Below, in pieces: positions 27,028 through 35,556 of a stretch of DNA of 64,000 nucleotides (positions within the stretch are counted from its first letter, which is position 1; each line of letters opens with the position of its first letter). The DNA lies in assembly GCF_003131205.1 (NCBI RefSeq), contig NZ_QFFY01000008.1, positions 1-64,000 on the forward strand. The letters are read 5' to 3'. Both the position numbers and the translations under genes were made by a program. The notes beneath the pieces were generated by a model, which saw nothing but the letters and a program-made list of their open reading frames with translations, did no database searches and was not told where the DNA came from. The stretch is from Occallatibacter savannae. Lineage in GTDB: Bacteria; Acidobacteriota; Terriglobia; Terriglobales; Acidobacteriaceae.

Positions 27028-27642
27028 CTAATCGCTCTTCGCTTTTTCGGCTCCGGCCGGCAGGTCGAGCGCAACCAGCGCGAACTTCGTCTTGCCATCC
27101 TGCTTATCTTCGAAGCCCAGGATGTGCTGGTGCCGCTTCGATCCGGCCTTGAGTTGCAGCCCGTGATGGCCGTCGATGTCCTTGTCGTTGATCTGCACGT
27201 GCCCGTGGCCGCCGCCATCATCCGCGCACGTCAGTCCCTCTGAAGTTTTTGCAGGCGTGCCCACAGGCGCGTTGCCCTGGCAGGTGATGACGTCGCCGTA
27301 GCGGCCCAGTGCCTTCTTGTAGAACTCAACCACCTTGTCCTGCGGATCGGTTGTCGAGTAGTTCACCGCGCGAACGCGCAGCGTCCACTCGCCGAAGCCC
27401 ATATTTACGTCAGCGGACTTGTCGTGCTCCTTGTCCTTCACCACCTCAGCGCCGGGGTAGACAGGCAGGCCCAGATCGGATGCCGTGATCTGATCCGTAT
27501 TCACGTGTACGCCGCCGAAGGGCGTGTCGACCTGAACGTTCTTTTCCTTGCCGTTCGAATCCTTGTCGACATGGATGCGGCAGCCTGAGATGCCGGCGGC
27601 CAGAACCAACCCTGTCAACACGCATACAGCCTTGTTCGCCAT
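27028..27642 (-). CDS. Lipoprotein of unknown function
   Basis: 204 residues with a lipobox (LVLAAGISGC, Cys21) after a short hydrophobic segment; AAGGGGAGCAAGCT before the ATG supports the start. The mature part has a conserved-looking core (LGLPVYPGAEVV ... VNYSTTDPQDKVVEFYKKALGRYGDVITC) seen in acidobacterial lipoproteins of unknown role, plus a His/Gly-rich segment (DGGGHGHVQINDKDIDGHHG) that might bind metal. Located upstream of the M28 peptidase on the same strand with a 100-base gap. Confidence 0.8.
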   Translation of the reverse strand: MANKAVCVLTGLVLAAGISGCRIHVDKDSNGKEKNVQVDTPFGGVHVNTDQITASDLGLPVYPGAEVVKDKEHDKSADVNMGFGEWTLRVRAVNYSTTDPQDKVVEFYKKALGRYGDVITCQGNAPVGTPAKTSEGLTCADDGGGHGHVQINDKDIDGHHGLQLKAGSKRHQHILGFEDKQDGKTKFALVALDLPAGAEKAKSD

Positions 27643-27900
27643 AGCTTGCTCCCCTTGTTATGAACTCATTACGTCCAAGTCGCGCCCACGGTTCCGCATT
27701 ACCATCACGGCGCGCATCTACATCTTTGTACTACTTTTACCGGGACCCGGGGTTAGTATTCCCATAGTTCGGCTCCCGGGCGTCTCAGAGTCGCAAACGA
27801 GGCGCGTAAGTTGTTGAGGCAGAGGTAGCTAGACCTGCCATGCTGTTTAGAGAAAGCGCTGGTCCAATGAGCCGGCGCAGTAGAGAAAGGACCTTTGATT

Positions 27901-30414
27901 ATGTTTGCTCTCAGTTCCACCAGGCGCATCTTTTTAGCCGCGGCCGCTGCTGTCGCATTCGCTGCGCTGCCCTGCATCGCGCACGCGCAGGATGCCGACG
28001 ACCCTCCACCGGAGGCGGGCCGCATCTCCTCGATTTCCGGAAACGTCTCGATTCAGCCTGCGACTGCCGACCAGTGGGGCCAGGCATACCCTAATCTCCC
28101 CGTCGGCCCGGGCGATCGTATCTTCACTGACAACGATGGCCGCGCAGAGATTCAGATCGGCCGCACCTACGTCCGCATCGGGCCCAACTCCGACGTGACC
28201 CTGGTCGACGACAATCAATTCAACATCAACTTCGGCGTCGCGCAGGGATCGATCCGCCTGCACAGCTACGGACTGTGGCCGCGACAGCTTGTCGACGTCA
28301 GCACGCCCAACGGCAACGCCGAGTTCGGCGAGCAGGGCGATCTTCGCGTCGATGTTGTTCCGCAGGATGGCGCAACGGTCTTCACCAACCTCGGGCAGTT
28401 TGCCGACATCACCGGCGCGGGCGGCTACCGCCAGGAGCTCGACTACGGGCAGTCGCTCGAAGTAGCGGGCACCAACCCCGTCTATCCGCAGTGGCTGCAG
28501 CCCGCCGCTCCCGACCAGCTCGACTACTGGAGCCAGGAGCGCGATCAGCGGTTGACGCGCGTCGCCTCCTATAACTACGTGAGCCCTGACGTCCCGGGCG
28601 CAGCCGATCTCGATGCGAGCGGCGACTGGCAGGCCGAAACCGACTACGGCCCGATGTGGTTCCCTCGCGATGTCTCTGCCGATTGGCAGCCGTATCGCAA
28701 CGGTCACTGGATCAATCGCGAGCCCTGGGGATGGGTCTGGGTTGAAGACGAACCTTGGGGTTATGCGCCGTTCCACTATGGCCGCTGGGTAGAGTATCGC
28801 GACCGCTGGGGCTGGGTCCCCGGACCGGTCAATGTTCGCCCGGTTTGGTCGCCTGCGCTGGTCGTCTTTGCCGGCGGCGGAGCTGGCCTGAGCCTCTCTG
28901 CCTGGTTCCCGCTCGGTCCCGGCGAAGCGTACAGGCCGTGGTACCGCTGCAGTGATCGTTATATCGATCGCGTGAATATCACCAACATCCGTCCGGCGCC
29001 TCGCGTCGTCGTGCGCAATACGTACGTCAACGTGGTCAACGTCACCAACGTGACCAACATTACGTATGTCAATCGTGAGCACGTCGTTGCCGTGCCGCGC
29101 GATGACTTCGCTGCAGGGCGGCGCGTACGCGATGTTGCTGTGCGCGTCGATCCCAGACAGATGCAGCAGATCCGGCCCATTGCGCAGCCGCCCGTGCAGG
29201 CGCCTGCTCGCCCCATCATCACCCGGCCCGTCGCGCACGTTCCGGCCAAGGTCGAACGTCCCATGCTGATCAATCAGCGCGGACAGGAGATCGCGGCCCG
29301 TCCCGGAGCAGCGCCGCAAGCGCCTCCCGTGCGTCAGACACCTCCGCCGCGGCCGCTTCCCGGACGGACCGTCGTCGCAGCACCCGCACGTCAGGTGCCC
29401 AATGGCCGCGGACCGCTGAACAACCAGAACCCCAATCAGTTCCCGGGCGCGCAGGGCAATCGTGATCAGCGGCCCGACAATCGTCCCAACCAGCCTGGCC
29501 AGCCCAATCAGCCGCCGCTCGGAACGCCGCGCCCGAACCCGGTTCCCGTCGTGCCGGGCTACCAGCGTGGAATCGATCGCGGCCCCGGCGCGCCGAACAA
29601 TAACAATCAGCCTCAGTCGAATCCGAACAATCCCAACGACCGCCAGCAGCCTCCGGTGCCGACGGGTCGCCCCGTGCCGCCTAGCTATCAACAGCAGGAG
29701 AACAACCGGCAACAGCAGGAGAACCGCCCGAATCCGCCGCAGATGAACCAGCCCGATCACGGACGGCCGAACGACAACCGGTTCCCCAACGACAACCGTC
29801 CGAATAACCAACAGCCCGGACGGCCCGACAATCCGCAGCAGAACAGGCCTAACAATCAGCCCGTTCCGCCCAGCTACCAACAGCCGCAGCGCCCGGCTCC
29901 GCCGAACTATCAGCAACAGGACAGGCCAATTCCGCCGACCTACCAGCAGCCCAATCAGCCGCGGCCGAACTACCCCCAACCCGACCGTCGCAGTCAGCCG
30001 AACGACCAGCAACCGCCGCGGCCCAATCAGCCGCAGTACCAGCCGCCGCCGTCAGACCGCAATCCGCAGCAGTTTGAAAGACGGCCGAATCCGGCGCCTC
30101 CGCAACAACAGGAGCGGCCGACACCACCACCGCAGCAGGACCGTCAGTACACGCCTCCTCCGCAGCAGCAGCGGCCGCCGCAGCGAGAAGAGCGCCCGGC
30201 TCCACCTCCGCAGGAGAACCGTCAGTACACGCCGCCTCCTCAACAGCAGCGACCGCTGCCGCAGCGCGAAGATCGGCCCGCTCCTCCTCCGCGCACGTTC
30301 GAGCAGCCGCGGCAGAGTCCGCCCCCGCCGCAGGCAAGACCGCAGCAGAACGACCGACCCAACAACCGCGATCAGAAGAAAGACCCCAAGGACGAGAAGA
30401 AGCCGCACGACTAG
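27901..30414 (+). CDS. Secreted FecR-like protein with WGW motifs and a Pro/Gln/Asn-rich tail
   Basis: 837 residues from the ATG at 27901. Order: signal peptide (about 1-30), FecR-type beta domain (about 38-190, GRISSISGNVSIQPA, GDRIFTDNDGRAEIQIG), then a segment rich in aromatic repeats (GHWINREPWGWVWVEDEPWGYAPFHYGRWV, DRWGWVPGP; about 260-330) of the DUF6600/YXWGXW kind, then from about residue 480 a low-complexity Pro/Gln/Asn/Arg tail to the end. The tail is probably disordered and may bind the cell wall or DNA. It is a monocistron ended by a perfect terminator. Confidence 0.85.
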   Translation: MFALSSTRRIFLAAAAAVAFAALPCIAHAQDADDPPPEAGRISSISGNVSIQPATADQWGQAYPNLPVGPGDRIFTDNDGRAEIQIGRTYVRIGPNSDVTLVDDNQFNINFGVAQGSIRLHSYGLWPRQLVDVSTPNGNAEFGEQGDLRVDVVPQDGATVFTNLGQFADITGAGGYRQELDYGQSLEVAGTNPVYPQWLQPAAPDQLDYWSQERDQRLTRVASYNYVSPDVPGAADLDASGDWQAETDYGPMWFPRDVSADWQPYRNGHWINREPWGWVWVEDEPWGYAPFHYGRWVEYRDRWGWVPGPVNVRPVWSPALVVFAGGGAGLSLSAWFPLGPGEAYRPWYRCSDRYIDRVNITNIRPAPRVVVRNTYVNVVNVTNVTNITYVNREHVVAVPRDDFAAGRRVRDVAVRVDPRQMQQIRPIAQPPVQAPARPIITRPVAHVPAKVERPMLINQRGQEIAARPGAAPQAPPVRQTPPPRPLPGRTVVAAPARQVPNGRGPLNNQNPNQFPGAQGNRDQRPDNRPNQPGQPNQPPLGTPRPNPVPVVPGYQRGIDRGPGAPNNNNQPQSNPNNPNDRQQPPVPTGRPVPPSYQQQENNRQQQENRPNPPQMNQPDHGRPNDNRFPNDNRPNNQQPGRPDNPQQNRPNNQPVPPSYQQPQRPAPPNYQQQDRPIPPTYQQPNQPRPNYPQPDRRSQPNDQQPPRPNQPQYQPPPSDRNPQQFERRPNPAPPQQQERPTPPPQQDRQYTPPPQQQRPPQREERPAPPPQENRQYTPPPQQQRPLPQREDRPAPPPRTFEQPRQSPPPPQARPQQNDRPNNRDQKKDPKDEKKPHD

Positions 30415-30425
30415 TTCGACAAACG

Positions 30426-30469
30426 CAAGAAGGCCGTCGCACTCATCCGGTGCGACGGCCTTCTTGTTT
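30426..30469 (+). terminator. Strong rho-independent terminator
   Basis: A 17-bp perfect stem (30426-30442 with 30450-30466) closes a 7-base loop and is followed by TTT. It lies 12 bases after the FecR-like gene stop and should end its transcript. Confidence 0.85.
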
Positions 30470-30698
30470 CAGAGTCTTACTCAGGAGCCGGAGTCGATCT
30501 CGGCAGATCTTAGGAGCCGTGTGGCCGCACGTGCCCCTCGCTGCCCTCCGTGGGCTGATGGCTGTCAGGGTTCCCACGGGTTGCAAACAGGATGCAGCAA
30601 AGGAACGTCACCACAATGACCGGCACAACGACGAATGGGGAAGCGATATCCATGTCCAATCCCTCACCCTCAAGATTATCAAATGTAAGTTCGAGCCC

Positions 30699-30760
30699 CG
30701 TGTCGGGTACCCCTGAACCGGGTGCCCCCGGTCCCTCGCACTTGGGGACCGGGGTGAGAA
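30699..30760. repeat. GGTGCCCCCGG-type repeat, copy 1
   Basis: Shares GTGCCCCCGGTCCCTCGC with the copy at 30892-30935; arms such as CCCCGGTCC and GGACCGGGG allow a hairpin. One of the intergenic repeat family scattered through the window. Confidence 0.6.
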
Positions 30761-30783
30761 GAATTACCACGAAAACCGGGTGC

Positions 30784-30812
30784 CCCATGTCTCCTGGTTT
30801 TGGAGACATGGG
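30784..30812. repeat. Hairpin repeat CCCATGTCTCC/GGAGACATGGG
   Basis: A perfect 11-bp inverted repeat with a 7-base loop. Related imperfect copies are at 47387-47416 and 56515-56543, each flanked by GGTACCC or GGCACCC. Confidence 0.75.
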
Positions 30813-30891
30813 AAACCAGGTGGCTTCCGTATATATCCAGCTAAGCCGTGACCATCCGCGAAAGTAGATCAAGGGAATGAAGAGCGCGTGC

Positions 30892-30935
30892 TGAACCCGG
30901 GTGCCCCCGGTCCCTCGCCTTCGGGGATCGGGGCA
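30892..30935. repeat. GGTGCCCCCGG-type repeat, copy 2
   Basis: Second copy of the element at 30699-30760, differing at a few positions (CCTTCGGGGATCGGGG versus CACTTGGGGACCGGGG). Confidence 0.6.
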
Positions 30936-31002
30936 AACGAGCCTGGTCTGGGACAGGTTTATCATGATCCCGCCTTCATTTCATTTACCAGGAGTACCTC
31001 GA

Positions 31003-32082
31003 ATGAGCGGAAACAATCCAGTCAATCCAAGCAGCCAGGCACGTCGCGACTTTCTGAAAATCGGCGGAGCGGCCACAGCCGCGCTGCTCACACCTTCGGC
31101 CTTCGCCGCGACTCCGGACAAAGCTCTCCCCGCCCTTCCGCAGAATCCGCGCACCCACGGCGCCATGCCGACGCGCAACCTGGGTAAGACCGGCTACAAG
31201 GTTGGCCTCTTCTCCCTCGGCGGACAGGCAGCTCTGGAGAAACCCAACAACTTCGACGTTGCCGTGCCCATCATCGAACGCGCGCTCGATCTCGGCGTCA
31301 ACTACATCGACACGTCGTCGATCTATGGCGGCCCCGATCGCTGGAGCGAGCAGTATGTCGGCAAAGTGATGGCGAAGCGCCGCAACGAAGCCTTTCTCGC
31401 CACGAAAACGAAGGAGCGCACGCGCGACGGCTCCATGCGCATGATCGAGAAGTCGCTCCAGCTTCTGAATACCGATCATGTCGACCTCTGGCAGCTGCAC
31501 GACGTCGGCACGCAATACGATGTCGACCAGATCTTCGCCAAAGGCGGCGCCATGGACGCGCTGCTCGAGATGCAGCAGCAGAAAGTGGTTCGCTTCCTTG
31601 GCATCACCGGCCACTACCGGCCCGAAGCTCTCGTCGAGTGCATTCATCGCCACGACTTCGATTGCATCCTGATGGCCATGAACGCCGCCGATCCGCACCA
31701 CTACAGCTTCAACGAGACCCTCCTGCCGCTCGCAGTCGAAAAGCAGATGGGCATCATCGGCATGAAGATTCCCGGCCGCGGACGCATCCTCTCCACCTGG
31801 ACGCCGCCTCCCATCGAACAGCAGAAGCATTCGTGGGAAGGCATGACCATCCAGACCGACAAGCCGGGCACGCTCACCATTCGCGAAGCGATGTACTACA
31901 CGCTGTCGAGACCCGTCAGCACCGTCATTATCGGGTGCGACTCCATCCCGCAGCTCGAGGAGAACGTGCACCTCGCGCACAACTTCACGCCGATCAACGA
32001 AAAGCAGCAGACTGAATTGGTGGCAAAGGCGGAGCCGTGCGCGAAGCCATCGCTCTTCTTCCGCTTCTACGACCGGCCCTAA
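31003..32082 (+). CDS. Tat-exported aldo/keto reductase
   Basis: 359 residues from the ATG at 31003, chosen because CCAGGAGTACCTCGA precedes it and the Tat motif (RRDFLKIGG at about 14-22) follows; the frame is open further upstream without a ribosome binding site. The body is an aldo/keto reductase TIM barrel: LGKTGYKVGLFSLGG, Asp-Tyr equivalent region NYIDTSSIYGG (Tyr general acid), the Lys in LATKTKERT, His in DLWQLHDV, and a C-terminal cofactor segment. Tat export implies that cofactor is bound before transport, as in other periplasmic oxidoreductases of this group. Single gene. Confidence 0.9.
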   Translation: MSGNNPVNPSSQARRDFLKIGGAATAALLTPSAFAATPDKALPALPQNPRTHGAMPTRNLGKTGYKVGLFSLGGQAALEKPNNFDVAVPIIERALDLGVNYIDTSSIYGGPDRWSEQYVGKVMAKRRNEAFLATKTKERTRDGSMRMIEKSLQLLNTDHVDLWQLHDVGTQYDVDQIFAKGGAMDALLEMQQQKVVRFLGITGHYRPEALVECIHRHDFDCILMAMNAADPHHYSFNETLLPLAVEKQMGIIGMKIPGRGRILSTWTPPPIEQQKHSWEGMTIQTDKPGTLTIREAMYYTLSRPVSTVIIGCDSIPQLEENVHLAHNFTPINEKQQTELVAKAEPCAKPSLFFRFYDRP

Positions 32083-32173
32083 GAATTCCCGAGGATCGCG
32101 TCCGTCGTTCTTTCGAAGCGACTCGCCCTTTACAGCTTGCTGAGGGATTTTCCCTTTGGCACGGTTTTGAAGG

Positions 32174-32193
32174 GGCACGACTTTAGTCGTGCC
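32174..32193. repeat. REP-like hairpin GGCACGAC-TTTA-GTCGTGCC
   Basis: Perfect 8-bp stem with loop TTTA, 92 bases after the aldo/keto reductase stop, followed by a GGGGCTTCAGCCGCTGAGGG segment. Looks like a REP-type intergenic element rather than a terminator since no T-tract follows. Confidence 0.55.
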
Positions 32194-32497
32194 GATCAGC
32201 TGCGGGAGATGAACGGGGCTTCAGCCGCTGAGGGATGATTCCGTGGCTTCTTCCGCTCTCCACGCAAGCTGGCGGTACGCCCGAGGATCGCCTGCTCATC
32301 GCTTTTGCACGCACTTTCTTCAATCCGATTTGCAGTCTATTTCGACGAAATCTGTATGCTTGAAGTAGACAGTCAAGATTGCTAGCCGGTGCAGTCGGCG
32401 GGCAGTCCGGAGAGTTCGCTAAGCTCAATCCCTGGATACATTTACGGCTAACTTGAATCTCGAGATACACCTGCAGACACCACCCTGCTGCAGACTG

Positions 32498-32552
32498 CTG
32501 AAATTAGAGAACTTGTTCACAAGGTGTATGGGGTAGGGGGTGGGCCCCCTAC
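32498..32552. repeat. Dispersed intergenic repeat, copy A
   Basis: Bases 32498-32529 match the reverse complement of 42760-42791 over 32 positions with two mismatches; the core contains the palindrome CTTGTTCACAAG. A GTAGGGGG-TGGG-CCCCCTAC hairpin (32533-32552) follows directly in this copy only. Confidence 0.7.
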
Positions 32553-32585
32553 GGTCCTTTTGGAACCACAACTCGATCGTCCGAC

Positions 32586-34433
32586 TCATCCCGCCTTGGA
32601 TTCAACGTCAAGATACAGCCGATAGTGCTCGTCTTCAATCGCCGTGAACGGTCGCATCGTGATCCGGCCTGATGCCGTCTTCGCCTGCCACTCCGTCGAA
32701 CCCGGAGCAACCTGCGCCACCAACGCAAGCTCGTCTGCACGCACCGTTGCCGGAATCTGGCCGACCGCAAAGAGCGCCAGCGGTCCGTGCACCGCCGCCA
32801 TCAGCTTCGGATGCTGCGGATCGACAGCTTCAAGACGAGTCGGCATGTCGAACTCGACTTCGATGCGATCGCCTTTCTTCCACGTTCTATGAATTCGCGC
32901 GAACTGCCCGGAATACGGGGTACCTTCACCTTTTCTGCCGTTCACGGAGATGGATGTTTTCGGCCCAGCCCATTGCGGAATGCGCACAAACACGCTGAAC
33001 GACTCAGATTTGTCCGGACTCAATTCGATCTGCGTTGTCGGTCGATGCGGATACTCCGTTTGCTGCGTCAGCAGGATGCGATGGCTGCCGCGCGTCCACG
33101 TTGTGCGCGACGGCACGAACAAATTCACATACACGCCCTGATCGTCGTAGAAGTACGAACTGATCCCGTAGTCCGCGGTGATCTGCGAAAACGTGCCAGT
33201 GCAGCAGTGCCACCGGTATGGGTGAAAGAACTTCGAGCCGTCGTTGTTGTAGTCGGAGTAATAGAAGCCGTGCCCGTCTTCCTTGATTGGTTTCGCGCCG
33301 AGGATGCAGTTGTAGAAAACGCGCTCCATGCTGTCGCCGTAGCGGCTATCCTTTGTTGCCCGAAGCAGATAGCGAGTGATTTTGAAATGTGCGTAGGAGC
33401 CGCATGGAGTTTCAAAGCTCGAGTGCGTCTTCGCGAGACTTGCGCCGACATCGCCGCTGCCCGGCTTGCGGAACTCCTCGTCGGGTCCCCAGCCGCCTGT
33501 GGCGAAGCTTTGCGCCCGTACGTAGTCAAATCCGTTCCGCGCAGCGCGCAGATATTTGTCATCGCCCAGCACGAAGTATGCCTGCATCGCGCTGCTCATC
33601 GCGTTTACGTGGCTATACGCATGCTTGCCCGGCAGCACATTTTCTCCGGCCGCCAGCGGATTCCAGTACCAGCTGTCTGCGAGAAAGTGCACAGCGAGAT
33701 CGCGATAACGCGCACCGGCTCCTCGCTGCCATGCGAGAAACGCATTCTCCGGAAGCGTATACGGCTCGTCCCAGCAGAACGAGTCGTCGCTGTGCGGACG
33801 CGCATACTGCTCCGCGCGCGAGAGTCCGCCCGGTGGCAACCTGCTCTCGACGGACGCCAGCGTCTTGTCGAGAACCTTGAAGGCTCGCGGATCCTCCGCA
33901 AACTTATGCGCATCGATAAGGCCGACGGAGAGCTTGTCGTACGTGTACGCAGGGAAGCGGTTCTCATCCCAGAAGTGAGGTGAGATGGCCTCGCCCAAGC
34001 CATTCACCAGCCGATGCACCTTCTCCTGCGTGGCCTTGTCGCCGGTGGCCGCATAATCGCGCGCCAGCCCCGACAGGTACTGCCCGAAGCTGTGCCCCGG
34101 CGCAAACCCGTTGTTGCCCGGCTTGCTGAGATCGCTCAGCGGAGCCCAGCTGTACCAGCCGCCCATCTCATCCCCCGGCGCCGGCACCCCGGCCCGCTGC
34201 CGAAACGGCTTGAGCAGCGAGTCCTCATTGAGCGAGCGATAGAACTGGTGATTGCGATCGAACTGTCCGCGCGCCGGCCCGTGGAGCAACTGCACATCGC
34301 CATAGCCAAACTGGTTGAGCGGTGGCGTGAAGCTCAGTGCCTGGGAAGAGGCATGTCGGCCGCTGAGTGCGGCCCCGGCCATGGATGCCGAGCTCTTGAG
34401 AAAGGAACGCCGCGAAGATCTGCGGATCAGCAT
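32586..34433 (-). CDS. Tat-exported GH127-like glycoside hydrolase
   Basis: 615 residues from the ATG at 34433, preceded by GGAGAGTACATCCC and followed by a twin-arginine signal (RRSSRRSFLKSS). The body has the alpha-toroid layout of the DUF1680/GH127 group: GGWYSWAPL, SFCWDEPYTLPEN, AKTHSSFETPCGSYAHFK, and the H409-C410-C411-TGTFSQ motif. In the founding beta-L-arabinofuranosidase a zinc-bound Cys in this motif is the nucleophile. The paired Cys and the zinc-type arrangement are kept, so activity on arabinose-type sugars is plausible. It is the last gene of a co-directional run of five, 72 bases after the upstream DUF362 gene. Confidence 0.8.
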   Translation of the reverse strand: MLIRRSSRRSFLKSSASMAGAALSGRHASSQALSFTPPLNQFGYGDVQLLHGPARGQFDRNHQFYRSLNEDSLLKPFRQRAGVPAPGDEMGGWYSWAPLSDLSKPGNNGFAPGHSFGQYLSGLARDYAATGDKATQEKVHRLVNGLGEAISPHFWDENRFPAYTYDKLSVGLIDAHKFAEDPRAFKVLDKTLASVESRLPPGGLSRAEQYARPHSDDSFCWDEPYTLPENAFLAWQRGAGARYRDLAVHFLADSWYWNPLAAGENVLPGKHAYSHVNAMSSAMQAYFVLGDDKYLRAARNGFDYVRAQSFATGGWGPDEEFRKPGSGDVGASLAKTHSSFETPCGSYAHFKITRYLLRATKDSRYGDSMERVFYNCILGAKPIKEDGHGFYYSDYNNDGSKFFHPYRWHCCTGTFSQITADYGISSYFYDDQGVYVNLFVPSRTTWTRGSHRILLTQQTEYPHRPTTQIELSPDKSESFSVFVRIPQWAGPKTSISVNGRKGEGTPYSGQFARIHRTWKKGDRIEVEFDMPTRLEAVDPQHPKLMAAVHGPLALFAVGQIPATVRADELALVAQVAPGSTEWQAKTASGRITMRPFTAIEDEHYRLYLDVESKAG

Positions 34434-34505
34434 GGGATGTACTCTCCGCGAGGATTCTATCGTGCCGAACACCGAAAGGAAGGAAATGAGTTGCGCGTTG
34501 TCGTG

Positions 34506-35543
34506 TCAGCTCAGCTGACTCATTTTCACCGCCAGCTGCTCAAACTGCACCGTTCCCAATCCGCGATTCGCGGCGAGCTGCAGATACGGCAGGTGCTCGG
34601 GATCGAGGTTCCAGTAAGCTTTTGCGACATAAGCATCGAGCGCAACGGGATCGGTTCCCGCGACGACGGTCTTCTTCAGCGCCACGTCTTCGAGGTCTCC
34701 TCCTGTCGGCCCGTTGCGAAGGAGAATCCGGTAGCAGTCCATGATGGTGAGCGTAGGAAGCATGAATCCGGCCAAATCGACGAGGCTCTGATGAATCTGC
34801 TGGTGAAGTCTGCTGCGCTGCCCGCCGAGAATGCCGTACCAGTTCTTCATGCCCAGCGTGACGCCGCATAGGCCATGATGCTTGGCGATAGGCATATTGA
34901 TGATCTTGTCGGCTTCAAGAAAAGGAATGAATACCGGCCACGTCTTCAGCATTACTCCGCCAAGATCGATATCGCGGAACATGTCGGGATCGGGCAGAAT
35001 GATCTCGGCTCCTGCGGATCGAGCAGCGGCTTCGATTCCAGATCGATGAAAGCAGCGGCGAGCCTCATTGCAGCTGACATCGGTGACGATGACACGCTTT
35101 GCGCCGGCATCCCGGCATTGCCGGACGACCTCGGCAACGAGTTCGGGGTTGGTGTTCGCTGCCTGCTCGGGTGTGCGATCCCAGGCAATGTTCGGCTTGA
35201 TCACCACGACATCCTGGGCCCGCACGAAACGGCTCATTCCGCCGAGGCTTTCAATAACTTTCTGGACGAGGGTTCGCGGTTCACCCTGTTCCGCGCTATG
35301 GTTCTCCGCCGGAAATTGAGCGATCGCAAGGCCCGGCCAATCCGACGCCGACGGGATGCGATGATCTTTGCGAACCTGTTCGGCAGAAGAGGGAACCGGC
35401 CGCGTGCTGCGGCTGTTAAGCCAGAAGCCCGCGCCAGTCGCCGCAGCTGCTACCCCGCCGACACGCAGGATCTGCAGCATGGCTTCGCGGCGCGACAGCG
35501 AATCTGGTTCTGCGGCGGTGTCCGGTTTTGGTGTATCCGGCAT
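34506..35543 (-). CDS. Tat-exported DUF362 protein, first copy
   Basis: 345 residues from the ATG at 35543 (the frame opens to 35606 inside the upstream gene). A twin-arginine signal with a hydrophobic stretch (RREAMLQILRVGGVAAAATGAG) is followed by a DUF362 domain: VVIKPNIAWDRT, KRVIVTDVSC, DKIINMPIAKHHGLCGVTLGMKNWYGILGG and DPVALDAYVAKAYW. DUF362 proteins have no established activity; many accompany 4Fe-4S proteins. It starts 13 bases after the second DUF362 gene, in one operon with the polyferredoxin. Function unknown. Confidence 0.85.
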   Translation of the reverse strand: MPDTPKPDTAAEPDSLSRREAMLQILRVGGVAAAATGAGFWLNSRSTRPVPSSAEQVRKDHRIPSASDWPGLAIAQFPAENHSAEQGEPRTLVQKVIESLGGMSRFVRAQDVVVIKPNIAWDRTPEQAANTNPELVAEVVRQCRDAGAKRVIVTDVSCNEARRCFHRSGIEAAARSAGAEIILPDPDMFRDIDLGGVMLKTWPVFIPFLEADKIINMPIAKHHGLCGVTLGMKNWYGILGGQRSRLHQQIHQSLVDLAGFMLPTLTIMDCYRILLRNGPTGGDLEDVALKKTVVAGTDPVALDAYVAKAYWNLDPEHLPYLQLAANRGLGTVQFEQLAVKMSQLS

Positions 35544-35556
35544 TTGCGTACTCCGC

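Larger units (their letters stand above)
30415..31002. other. Long intergenic region with repeats
   Basis: After the terminator there is no supported gene for about 500 bases. The region carries three GC-rich hairpin repeats (near 30.71, 30.79 and 30.90 kb) described separately; the last 40 bases contain the ribosome binding site of the aldo/keto reductase gene. Confidence 0.5.
32083..32585. other. Intergenic region between convergent genes
   Basis: No gene supported. It holds a hairpin at 32174-32193 and an inverted-repeat element at 32498-32552, both of kinds that recur elsewhere in this genome segment; the two flanking genes converge here so terminators are expected. Confidence 0.5.

Noticed and set aside
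27934..30012. Long minus-strand frame of 692 codons
   Set aside because: Antisense to the FecR/WGW gene; low complexity from the Pro/Gln tail and no domain.
30985..32178. Long minus-strand frame of 397 codons
   Set aside because: Antisense to the aldo/keto reductase gene, with a typical shadow composition.
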